A DNA stretch of 13,589 nt, from NCBI GenBank assembly GCA_910584115.1, contig CAJTYN010000074.1, positions 1-13,589 of the forward strand. Reading direction: 5' to 3'. A program made the position numbers and the translations under genes. The DNA is from an uncultured Lachnospiraceae bacterium (GTDB taxonomy: Bacteria; Bacillota; Clostridia; Lachnospirales; Lachnospiraceae). This document shows positions 1-6,295 of the stretch, piece by piece; position 1 is the stretch's first letter, and the number at the start of each line of letters is the position of its first letter. The notes beneath the pieces are model-generated. The model had not been told where the DNA came from and searched no databases. It worked only from the letters and a program-made list of their open reading frames with translations.

Positions 1-755
1 CTGAAATTCAGGAAACGGATGGAGAACCCAAAGGAAAACTATCGGATATTCGAGGGAACTTTCCGGCCTTGTGCGCTGCGCCGACTGTGGCTCCAAGCTG
101 TATTTCTGTACCAGCCGGGATTCTGCGGATGGGCGTCGGGATCATTTTGTCTGCTCGAATTACAAGAGCAGCACCGGCTCCTGTCAGATCCATTATATCC
201 GGGAACAGACCCTTTACAGGCGTGTCCTGGAATGCGTACAGCAGACACTGACTTATGTACGGCTGTTCAGGGACGACTTCACCCAGGAGATGCTGCTGCA
301 GGACGAAGCCAGCCGGAAAGCAGAACTGGCACAGAAACGGAAAGCCCTGTCCGGCGCACAAAAACGCATGGAGGATTTGGACAAGATCATCCAACGGCTT
401 TATGAGGATTCCGTCCTGGGAAGATTAAGCGAAATGCGTTTCCAGAAATTATCGGCACAGTATGAAATGGAGCAGGAAGAGATCCGCCAGTTGTCGGCTG
501 CGCTGGAAAAAGAGATTGCCGAAGGATTCGAACAGGTGTCTGATGTCGGTCAATCTCTACAGCTCGCAGAGCAATACTCGGAGATACAGGAACTGGATGC
601 CTCCACCGTCAAATGAGCTTATTGAAAAGATTGTAATCCACAATCCGGAAAAGATAGGCGGGCGGAAACATGTAACGATTGAAATTTATTTTATTTATGT
701 AGGAAAGATACGGATTCCGCTTCATGAGCCGGAACTGTCTTTCAACACGACCTAA
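1..755 (+). pseudogene. C-terminal remnant of a large serine recombinase (Tn4451/TnpX-like), frameshifted
   Basis: Large serine recombinases excise and integrate mobile elements. From about base 62 the frame reads a recombinase zinc ribbon (LVRCADCGSKLYFC, then a second cysteine pair near FVCSNYKSSTGSC and HYIREQ), followed by a long coiled-coil segment containing IIQRLYEDSVLGRLSEMRF, typical of the Tn4451 family. The frame ends at 614-616, but the expected C-terminal sequence NELIEKIVIHNP continues at once in the next frame, to a stop at 753-755. Removing one A from the AAA at 611-613 would restore the reading (STVNELIEKIV). The same frame also has a stop at bases 2-4, and the first ~55 bases do not read as a good match to the family, so a second lesion or truncation lies at the left edge. 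The catalytic resolvase domain is outside the window. Family identity is recognised from motifs; loss of function is inferred from the frameshift. Confidence 0.85.
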
Positions 756-872
756 TATCCGGGGTTTGACGCTGAATGACTGTTATTCGGAGAAGTATGC
801 CGTCAAGGCACAGAAGACCCTATAACGGGGGTCTCTGTGTCTGTTGGTATATGAGTCATGTATGTCAGTCTT
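756..872. other. Non-coding end of the integrated element
   Basis: This stretch lies between the recombinase remnant and the broken PH-domain gene. It holds several small inverted repeats: TTGACG at 766-771 facing CGTCAA at 801-806, and GAATGAC at 774-780 facing GTTATTC at 782-788 (one mismatch). In Tn4451-type elements the recombinase gene is usually terminal, so this is the likely end of the element and one half of its recombination site. The exact boundary cannot be fixed from this window alone; the loss of PH-domain similarity places it near 880-885. Confidence 0.5.
809..839. terminator. Hairpin, possible terminator of the element
   Basis: CACAGAAGACCC (809-820) pairs with GGGTCTCTGTG (829-839), giving an 11-bp stem with one bulged A and a loop of about 8 bases. 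No clear T tract follows on either strand, so a terminator role is only possible; it could also be part of the element's end structure. Confidence 0.35.
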
Positions 873-885
873 CTACATGTCAGTC
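862..885. repeat. Nine-base direct repeat at the presumed element/host junction
   Basis: ATGTCAGTC occurs at 862-870 and again at 877-885, a 15-base period. The second copy spans the codons where the PH-domain protein stops matching its family, so the repeat sits at the presumed crossover region. It could be part of the attachment site or chance. Confidence 0.4.
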
Positions 886-1064
886 ATCCCCTGTACGTTG
901 ACGGCGGTGATCTGTTTGTCTGTGAACATCACGTAATCCCGCATGCCCTTGAACACACTGCATATGGTCTCCCCCGGGACGAGCAGCGCCTGGACGTCCT
1001 TGGCTGGTCTGGTATCTTTCGCGCGGCTGAGTTTGATGATGCTGCCATTTTCAACATCGATCAT
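873..1064 (-). pseudogene. Truncated bacterial PH-domain protein gene (PF08000-like), 5' part only
   Basis: The protein starts MIDVENGSIIKLSRAKD and runs through VPGETICSVFKGMRDYVMFTDKQITAVNVQGMT, closely resembling the N-terminal half of the small (about 120-residue) bacterial PH-domain family formerly called DUF1696. Family members have no firmly established role. Here the protein ends after 63 residues: the last family-like residues are VNVQGMT, then only Asp-Met and a stop, where a further ~60 residues forming the rest of the PH fold would be expected. The start at 1064 is supported by an AAGGAGG ribosome site at 1074-1080, nine bases upstream; the longer frame to 1169 has no such support. 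The break coincides with the end of the serine-recombinase element, so integration into this gene is the simplest explanation. Family assignment is from recall; the cause of truncation is inferred. Confidence 0.75.
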
Positions 1065-1103
1065 AGGGCGGCGCCTCCTTATAGATCGTCGTTTACCGCA
1101 TAC

Positions 1104-1132
1104 AGTATAACATGATCTGTCGGCCTTGACAC
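1104..1132 (-). promoter_or_regulatory. Probable promoter of the truncated PH-domain gene
   Basis: Read on the minus strand there is an extended -10, TGTTATACT (TATACT at 1109-1104), about 40 bases before the start codon. The -35 region at 17 bases spacing (GTGTCA, 1132-1127) is weak, as is common with a TG-extended -10. Confidence 0.5.
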
Positions 1133-1144
1133 GGATCTTGACAC
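1125..1144. repeat. CTTGACAC direct repeat between divergent promoters
   Basis: CTTGACAC is present at 1125-1132 and 1137-1144, exactly 12 bases apart. Each copy contains a perfect TTGACA, but neither has a -10 at 16-18 bases on the plus strand. The repeat sits between the two divergent promoters and could be a regulator site; function unknown. Confidence 0.4.
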
Positions 1145-1154
1145 CGAAAAAGCT

Positions 1155-1183
1155 TTCCCAGGGACACATTTTAGTGTTATAAT
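1155..1183 (+). promoter_or_regulatory. Probable promoter of the RCK (trkA-like) gene
   Basis: A perfect -10 TATAAT at 1178-1183 carries an upstream TG extension (TGTTATAAT). A weak -35 TTCCCA at 1155-1160 sits 17 bases away. The start codon follows 38 bases downstream. Confidence 0.65.
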
Positions 1184-1221
1184 GGACACGGAAATAGAAA
1201 ACAACAGAAAAGAGAGAAGAT

Positions 1222-1890
1222 ATGAGAAAAAGATCGTATGTAGTCTTCGGCTTGGGCTCGTTCGGCTACAGCCTTGCGGAAACACTGGGGGACGCGGGCT
1301 ATGAGGTCATGGTAGTGGACAAGGACAGCGACCCGATCCAGTCCATCTCGCCCAAGATCACCTATGCCGTCAGAGCGGACGTGACGGATCCCGGCGTACT
1401 GGAGTCGCTGGATATCTCCCAGTTTGATGTGGCGGTCATCGCTTTTACCCAGAACATGGATGCCAGCATCATGGCCACCCTGTACGCGAAGGAGTGCAAG
1501 ATCCCAAAAGTGGTGGCGAAGGCCGTGACGGCTCTCCACGGGACGATCCTGCGCAAAGTGGGCGCCGACGAAGTCGTCTTCCCCGAGAGGGATATGGGCG
1601 TCCGGGTGGCGCAGAACCTGGTGGCCGGCGGCATGGTGGACTTTCTGGAGCTGTCGGATGAATACCGGCTGACGGAGATGCATGTACCGGCCCGCTGGGT
1701 GGGGCATTCCCTGAACGACCTGGACGCGCGGGGAAGATACAACATCAATGTGATCGCGTTAAAAGACGGGGAAGAGGTCTCCATGAACATCGACCCGAAC
1801 CAGATCCTGCAGGAACACCAGTTCCTGGTGGTGATGGGGGACAACGAGAGCCTGGACAGGCTGCTGGATCAGGAGGGAGAGCGGTTTTGA
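1222..1890 (+). CDS. Potassium-uptake regulatory subunit, KtrA/KtrC/TrkA type (RCK domain)
   Basis: This 222-residue cytoplasmic protein is an RCK regulator that binds NAD(H)/ATP/ADP and gates a membrane potassium channel of the KtrB/TrkH type. The N-terminal Rossmann fold has the dinucleotide motif GLGSFG at residues 10-15 and the acidic residue ending beta-2 (VVDKD, Asp33). The second half, from about residue 137, is the RCK C-terminal ligand-binding domain (EYRLTEMHVP ... LVVMGDNESLDRLL). Length matches single-RCK KtrA/KtrC rather than the double-length enterobacterial TrkA. The start follows a weak purine-rich ribosome site and its own promoter. No channel subunit gene is adjacent: the upstream side is occupied by the truncated PH-domain gene and the mobile element, so the partner must be elsewhere. 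It overlaps the next gene by four bases and is probably cotranscribed with it. Which channel it serves is unknown. Confidence 0.85.
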   Translation: MRKRSYVVFGLGSFGYSLAETLGDAGYEVMVVDKDSDPIQSISPKITYAVRADVTDPGVLESLDISQFDVAVIAFTQNMDASIMATLYAKECKIPKVVAKAVTALHGTILRKVGADEVVFPERDMGVRVAQNLVAGGMVDFLELSDEYRLTEMHVPARWVGHSLNDLDARGRYNINVIALKDGEEVSMNIDPNQILQEHQFLVVMGDNESLDRLLDQEGERF

Positions 1891-2714
1891 TCATCACGAG
1901 TACAGCAAACGCACAGGTGAAAAATATCATACAGCTGCTCCAGAAGACAAAAGCCCGGAAAAAACAGGGGCTTTTTGTGGTTGAGGGAAGGAAACTGTGC
2001 AGGGAGATGCCCGCGTCCTGGCAAAAAGCCGTCTATATGACGGAGGATCTTTATGAAAAGCTGCCCGAGGAGGAGCGGGCCGTTTACGTGGAGCGGGGAA
2101 ACTGTCAGTTGGTGGCGGACCATGTGTTCAGCCATATGAGCGACACGAAGACGCCCCAGGGGATCCTGGCCGTGGGGAGATGGCCCGCCTACACACTGGA
2201 ACAGATCCTCCATCCAGAAGGGCAGGAGTCCCCGCTGGTGATGGTGCTGGAGGACCTGCAGGATCCCGGCAACGTGGGGACGATCCTGCGCACGGCGGAG
2301 AGCGCGGGCGTTTCGGGCATCATTCTCAGCCGGAAGTCGGCGGATCTCTTTAACCCGAAGACGGTGCGCTCCACCATGGGATCCATCTATCGGATGCCTT
2401 TTTATCACACGGATGATCTGCCGGGTGTGGTGGGGAAGCTAAAGGAAGATGGATTTACTGTCTACGCGGCGGATCTTCAGGGCGGGCAGATCTATGATGA
2501 GGCGGATCACACCGGGAAGACGGCGTTCATGATCGGAAACGAGGGAAACGGCCTGTCGGAGGAACTTTTGCAGGCGGCGGCCGGGGCCGTGTACATCCCC
2601 ATGGCGGGGCAGGCGGAATCCTTAAACGCGGCCGTGGCGGCCGGGATCTTGATGTACGAGGCGGCGCGCCAGCGGAGAAAAAAGGTTTGCCTTAAGCCTC
2701 ATTTGATGCTATGA
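1887..2714 (+). CDS. TrmH/SpoU-family RNA 2'-O-ribose methyltransferase
   Basis: This 275-residue SPOUT enzyme uses S-adenosylmethionine to methylate the 2'-OH of a ribose, most likely in 23S rRNA. It has an N-terminal substrate-binding region (KARKKQGLFVVEGRKLC, the L30e-like fold) and the three SPOUT knot motifs: LEDLQDPGNVGTILRTAES at 121-139 (Asn129 and Arg135 expected to be functional), IGNEGNGLSEEL at 216-227, and IPMAGQAESLNAAVAAGI at 237-254. The start is TTG at 1887, overlapping the preceding stop codon in TTGA, and is supported by AGGAGGG at 1871-1877; no nearby ATG is available. Translational coupling to the RCK gene is likely. The precise nucleotide modified cannot be read from the sequence: relatives include RlmB, AviRb/TsnR-like resistance enzymes and YsgA-type proteins. 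Confidence 0.88.
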   Translation: MIITSTANAQVKNIIQLLQKTKARKKQGLFVVEGRKLCREMPASWQKAVYMTEDLYEKLPEEERAVYVERGNCQLVADHVFSHMSDTKTPQGILAVGRWPAYTLEQILHPEGQESPLVMVLEDLQDPGNVGTILRTAESAGVSGIILSRKSADLFNPKTVRSTMGSIYRMPFYHTDDLPGVVGKLKEDGFTVYAADLQGGQIYDEADHTGKTAFMIGNEGNGLSEELLQAAAGAVYIPMAGQAESLNAAVAAGILMYEAARQRRKKVCLKPHLML

Positions 2715-2715
2715 T
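2687..2715 (+). promoter_or_regulatory. Probable promoter of the nfeD-SPFH-patatin unit
   Basis: TTGCCT at 2687-2692 and TATGAT at 2710-2715 are separated by 17 bases, a good sigma-A layout, at the end of the methyltransferase gene and 32 bases before the nfeD start. This suggests that the membrane module can be transcribed independently of the genes before it. Confidence 0.55.
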
Positions 2716-2747
2716 CATAGGAGAAGAGCAAAAAGGGGGGATATCTT

Positions 2748-3215
2748 ATGGAATTGAGTCCGGCGATGCTCTGGCTGGGGCTTTTGGTCATCCTGCTGGC
2801 GATCGAGGCGGCGACATTAGGATTGACGACGATCTGGTTCGCGGGAGGCGCTCTGGTGGCTTTTCTGGCGGCGCTCTTCGGCGCGCCTCTGGGCATACAG
2901 ATCGGTCTGTTCTTCGCGGTCTCGCTGATCCTCTTGATCTTCACGCGGCCCATGGCCATACGGTTCATGGACCAGAGGACCGAGAAGACGAATGTGGACA
3001 GTCTGCTGGGGGAGAAGGCCCTGGTGACGGAGACCATCGAGAACCTTAAAGGCACCGGGAGAGTGAAGGTCAGAGGAGTGGACTGGACGGCCCGCACGAG
3101 AGAGGACGGCATGATCATCGCCCCGGATACGGTGGTGACCGTGCTGGAGGTACAAGGTGTGAAACTGATCGTAGAAGATCGGATGGAAAAGAGAGAAGAC
3201 AGATCGGAGGGTTAA
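2748..3215 (+). CDS. nfeD: Short NfeD-family membrane protein
   Basis: NfeD proteins partner with SPFH (flotillin/stomatin-like) proteins and help organise membrane microdomains. This one is the short form (155 residues, no N-terminal serine-protease domain). It opens with hydrophobic helices covering about residues 7-66 (LWLGLLVILLAIEAA, IWFAGGALVAFLAALFG, IGLFFAVSLILLIF), followed by a cytosolic OB-fold-like domain from about residue 82 containing LLGEKALVTETI and GTGRVKVRGVDWTART, the hallmark of the family. The start follows AAGGGGGG at 2733-2740. The stop is four bases before the next gene, which encodes an SPFH protein, the standard genetic partner; this supports the assignment strongly. 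Its molecular activity is not known. Confidence 0.88.
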   Translation: MELSPAMLWLGLLVILLAIEAATLGLTTIWFAGGALVAFLAALFGAPLGIQIGLFFAVSLILLIFTRPMAIRFMDQRTEKTNVDSLLGEKALVTETIENLKGTGRVKVRGVDWTARTREDGMIIAPDTVVTVLEVQGVKLIVEDRMEKREDRSEG

Positions 3216-3219
3216 AAAA

Positions 3220-4155
3220 ATGGCAGGTTTTATCGTGATCGTGATCTTTTTGATCATTGTTCTGTTCATATTGGCGTCCTGTATCAAGATCGTTCCCCAG
3301 GCATCGGCCCTGATCCTGGAACGGCTGGGCGCGTACAAGGCGACCTGGGGCGTGGGGATCCATTTCAAAGTGCCGTTCATCGAGCGGGTGGCAAAACGGG
3401 TGAACCTAAAAGAGCAGGTGGTGGATTTTCCGCCCCAGCCGGTGATCACCAAGGATAATGTCACCATGCGGATCGACACGGTGGTCTTTTTCCAGATCAC
3501 GGACCCGAAGCTCTATGCCTATGGCGTGGAAAGCCCGATCATGGCCATCGAGAACCTGTCGGCGACCACGCTGCGCAACATCATCGGCGACATGGAATTA
3601 GACGAGACGCTCACGTCCAGGGAAGTGATCAACACGAAGATGCGGGCGTCCTTAGACGAGGCCACGGATCCCTGGGGCATCAAGGTCAACCGGGTGGAAC
3701 TGAAGAACATCATCCCGCCGGAAGCGATCCAGGATGCCATGGAGAAGCAGATGAAAGCGGAGCGCGAGCGCCGGGAATCCATCCTGATCGCGGAAGGTGA
3801 GAAACGCTCCACGATCCTGGTGGCCGAGGGTAAAAAAGAATCGGCGATCCTGGAGGCGGAAGCGGAGAAACAAGCCGCCATCCTGCGCGCCGAAGCCCAG
3901 AAAGAGCGGATGATCCGCGAGGCGGAAGGCCAGGCGGAGGCGATCATGAAAGTGCAGCAGGCTAATGCCGACGGGATCCGTTCCATCAAAGAGGCCGGGG
4001 CCGACCAGGCAGTGCTGACATTAAAGAGCCTGGAAGCATTCACGAGAGCGGCGGACGGGAAGTCCACGAAGATCATCATCCCCTCCGAGATACAGGGGCT
4101 GGCAGGACTGGCCACATCCTTAAAAGAAGTCCTGACAGACGGATCTGAGGAGTAG
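3220..4155 (+). CDS. SPFH/Band 7 (stomatin/paraslipin-like) membrane scaffold protein
   Basis: SPFH proteins form large membrane-bound assemblies that segregate lipids and proteins and can control membrane proteases. This 311-residue protein has one N-terminal membrane segment (about residues 3-21), an SPFH domain (about 22-190) with IVPQASALILERLGAYKATWGVGIHFKVPFI at its start, and a long charged coiled coil (about 180-255). The coil is built on an approximately 10-11-residue repeat of the ILxAEGxK type: ILIAEGEKRS, ILVAEGKKES, ILEAEAEKQA, ILRAEAQKER. The C-terminus IIIPSEIQGLAGLATSLKEVL is typical of the QmcA/paraslipin branch rather than HflK/HflC or true flotillins. GGAGGG at 3206-3211 gives a well-placed ribosome site. 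It is tightly packed between nfeD and the patatin gene (six bases to the latter), so all three are probably made together. Confidence 0.9.
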   Translation: MAGFIVIVIFLIIVLFILASCIKIVPQASALILERLGAYKATWGVGIHFKVPFIERVAKRVNLKEQVVDFPPQPVITKDNVTMRIDTVVFFQITDPKLYAYGVESPIMAIENLSATTLRNIIGDMELDETLTSREVINTKMRASLDEATDPWGIKVNRVELKNIIPPEAIQDAMEKQMKAERERRESILIAEGEKRSTILVAEGKKESAILEAEAEKQAAILRAEAQKERMIREAEGQAEAIMKVQQANADGIRSIKEAGADQAVLTLKSLEAFTRAADGKSTKIIIPSEIQGLAGLATSLKEVLTDGSEE

Positions 4156-4161
4156 CCGCGG

Positions 4162-5274
4162 ATGGAGGCGGTGATCGATCTTTCGAGAGAATACGGGATC
4201 GTGCTGGAAGGCGGCGGCGCCCGGGGCGCGTACCAGATCGGGGCCTGGAAAGCCCTAAAAGAAGCGGGCGTGAAGATCAAAGGGATCGCCGGGACCAGTG
4301 TGGGGGCCCTAAACGGCGCCCTCATGTGCATGGACGACTACGAGAACGCCGAGAGCGTCTGGAAGGACATCTCTTACTCCAAGGTCATGGATGTGGACGA
4401 CGACCTGATGAGCCAGCTGTTCCAGGGAAAAGTCCCGCTGGGGAACGCCTTTGAGATCCTTTTCCAGACCATGCGGGAGGGCGGCGTGGACATCACGCCG
4501 CTTCGGGAGCTGATCCGAGAGCATGTGGACGCGGAGAAGATCCAGGCGTCCCCCATCGGATTTTACATCCTGACTTTCTGCGTGGACGAGCTAAAAGAAC
4601 TGGACGTGGACGTACACGAGCTTTCCCGGGAGGAACTGCCGGATCTGCTCTTAGCCAGCGCGTACATCTTCCCCCTATTCAAAAACGAAAAGCTCCAGGG
4701 GAAGACTTTCATAGACGGGGGCGTGATCAACAACGTCCCGCTGGGTTCCCTGGTCAACAGGGGATACACGGACATCATCATGATCCGCATCTACGGGCCG
4801 GGCCGGGAGAAACGGGTCAAAAACCTGGAGGACGTGCGCATCTTCTCGGTGGAGCCGCGGATCTCACTGGGGAACATCATCGATTTTAACCCCCGCAAGA
4901 GCAGGCGCAATATGACCGTGGGCTATTACGACGCCATGCGCATGATCTATGGGCTGAAAGGGTCGATCTACTACATCGACGCGCCGGACGACGAGAGGCT
5001 CTATCTGGACCGGCTGGCGGCGCACGGGCCGGAGGGCGGCCTGCGGCAGTTTTTGGAAAAAAGTCTGGATCAGACGGCTCATGAACTGAAGCTTTCGTCA
5101 GACTGGACATACCAGGAGCTCTACCTGGGGATCCTGGAAGCGGCCGCGAAACTCCTGCGGCTGCGCAAATATCGGATCTACACCCTGGCGGAGCTGGAGA
5201 GCGCCGTGTCCGCCCGGAAAAATGAACTGACAGACAATAAGAAGATCCCCCAGTTTGTGGGCGTGCTTCTATAA
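4162..5274 (+). CDS. Patatin-like phospholipase/acyl hydrolase
   Basis: Patatin-like enzymes hydrolyse ester bonds of lipids with a Ser-Asp dyad. The oxyanion-hole loop EGGGARGAYQ (residues 16-25), the nucleophile elbow GTSVG (Ser46) and the DGG motif in FIDGGVINNVPLG (Asp185) are all present, so the enzyme should be active. The protein is 370 residues and has no signal peptide or clear membrane helix, which points to a cytosolic or membrane-peripheral enzyme. The C-terminal part after about residue 210 (LEDVRIFSVEPRISLGNIIDF, then YYDAMRMIYGLKG) resembles other clostridial patatin proteins but I assign it no separate function. Ribosome site GAGGAG at 4147-4152, nine bases before the start, overlaps the end of the SPFH gene, suggesting translational coupling. 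Natural substrate is unknown. Confidence 0.87.
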   Translation: MEAVIDLSREYGIVLEGGGARGAYQIGAWKALKEAGVKIKGIAGTSVGALNGALMCMDDYENAESVWKDISYSKVMDVDDDLMSQLFQGKVPLGNAFEILFQTMREGGVDITPLRELIREHVDAEKIQASPIGFYILTFCVDELKELDVDVHELSREELPDLLLASAYIFPLFKNEKLQGKTFIDGGVINNVPLGSLVNRGYTDIIMIRIYGPGREKRVKNLEDVRIFSVEPRISLGNIIDFNPRKSRRNMTVGYYDAMRMIYGLKGSIYYIDAPDDERLYLDRLAAHGPEGGLRQFLEKSLDQTAHELKLSSDWTYQELYLGILEAAAKLLRLRKYRIYTLAELESAVSARKNELTDNKKIPQFVGVLL

Positions 5275-5299
5275 AAGATATAAGGAGGAAGAGGATAAA

Positions 5300-6292
5300 A
5301 TGGACTCAATGGATCTAAAAGGACGTAATTTTCTGACATTAAAAGATTTTTCAGCGGAGGAGATCACCTATCTTCTGGATCTCGCTGCCGACCTGAAAGA
5401 GAAGAAGAAAAAGGGGATCCCCGTGGATCATCACAAAGGGAAGAACATCGCGCTGATCTTCGAGAAGACCAGTACCCGGACCAGGTGTGCCTTCGAAGTC
5501 GCGGCTTCTGATCTGGGCATGGGTTCCACCTACCTGGACCCCACCGGCTCCCAGATCGGGAAAAAGGAGAGCATCGCGGACACGGCCCGGGTCCTGGGGC
5601 GGATGTACGACGGGATCGAATACCGGGGCTTCGGCCAGGAAATCGTGGAGGAGCTGGCCGAGCACGCGGGCGTGCCGGTCTGGAACGGTCTGACCAACGA
5701 ATACCACCCCACCCAGATGCTGGCGGACCTTCTGACCGTCCGTGAGAATTTCGGCCGGTTAAAAGGCATCAAGCTGGTCTATATGGGAGACGCCCGCTTT
5801 AACATGGGAAATTCCCTGATGATCGCCTGCGCGAAGATGGGCATGCATTTCGTGGCCTGCACCACGAAAAGATATTTCCCAAATGAGGAGCTGGTAGAGC
5901 TGTGTCAGGGCTATGCGAAAGACAGCGGCGCCACGATCACCCTCACGGAAGATGTCCGGGAAGGCGTAAAGGATGCCGACGTGATCTACACAGACGTATG
6001 GGTGTCCATGGGCGAGCCGGATGAAGTATGGGAAGAGCGCATCCGGGAGCTGACCCCTTACAAAGTGACGAAGGAAGTGATGGGCCAGGCGTCAAGAGAC
6101 GCCATCTTCCTCCACTGCCTGCCCGCGTTCCACGACTTAAAGACCACCATCGGAAAAGAGATGGGCGAGCGGTTCGGCCTGAAAGACATGGAAGTGACGG
6201 ACGAGGTCTTCGAGTCGGCTCAGTCGAAAGTCTTCGACGAGGCGGAAAACCGGATGCACACGATCAAAGCTGTGATGGAGGCGACTTTATAA
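5300..6292 (+). CDS. argF: Ornithine carbamoyltransferase
   Basis: This enzyme joins carbamoyl phosphate and ornithine to make citrulline in arginine synthesis (or runs in reverse in arginine breakdown). The 330-residue length is normal. Carbamoyl-phosphate motifs STRTR (58-62) and HPTQ (136-139) are intact; the ornithine-specific SMG loop (236-238) and FLHCLP with the catalytic Cys273 identify it as ornithine rather than aspartate transcarbamylase. The start at 5300 is chosen because AAGGAGG lies at 5282-5288 and the family begins close to MDLKGRNFLTL; the longer frame from 5255 would overlap the patatin gene and has no ribosome site. No other arginine genes are nearby, so anabolic (argF) or catabolic (arcB) use cannot be decided from context; argF is preferred because arcA and arcC are absent. 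birA follows three bases after the stop. Confidence 0.93.
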   Translation: MDSMDLKGRNFLTLKDFSAEEITYLLDLAADLKEKKKKGIPVDHHKGKNIALIFEKTSTRTRCAFEVAASDLGMGSTYLDPTGSQIGKKESIADTARVLGRMYDGIEYRGFGQEIVEELAEHAGVPVWNGLTNEYHPTQMLADLLTVRENFGRLKGIKLVYMGDARFNMGNSLMIACAKMGMHFVACTTKRYFPNEELVELCQGYAKDSGATITLTEDVREGVKDADVIYTDVWVSMGEPDEVWEERIRELTPYKVTKEVMGQASRDAIFLHCLPAFHDLKTTIGKEMGERFGLKDMEVTDEVFESAQSKVFDEAENRMHTIKAVMEATL

Positions 6293-6295
6293 GAG

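Noticed and set aside
858..1115. Plus-strand frame of 85 codons across the PH-domain remnant
   Set aside because: It is the opposite strand of the truncated PH-domain gene; no ribosome site and no family resemblance.
1126..1143. TTGACA copies read as -35 boxes for the RCK gene
   Set aside because: No -10 occurs 16-18 bases downstream of either; the TATAAT at 1178 is 34 bases from the nearer copy.
1065..1169. N-terminal extension of the PH-domain frame to 1169
   Set aside because: The internal ATG at 1064 has an ideal AAGGAGG site and matches the family start; the extension would run through its own promoter.
3519..4331. 270-codon minus-strand frame opposite the SPFH gene
   Set aside because: Serine/arginine-rich translation caused by codon bias of the SPFH and patatin genes on the plus strand; no ribosome site or recognisable domain.
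5255..5299. Longer ornithine carbamoyltransferase start at 5255
   Set aside because: Lies inside the patatin gene with no ribosome site; translation would include the AAGGAGG site of the real start.
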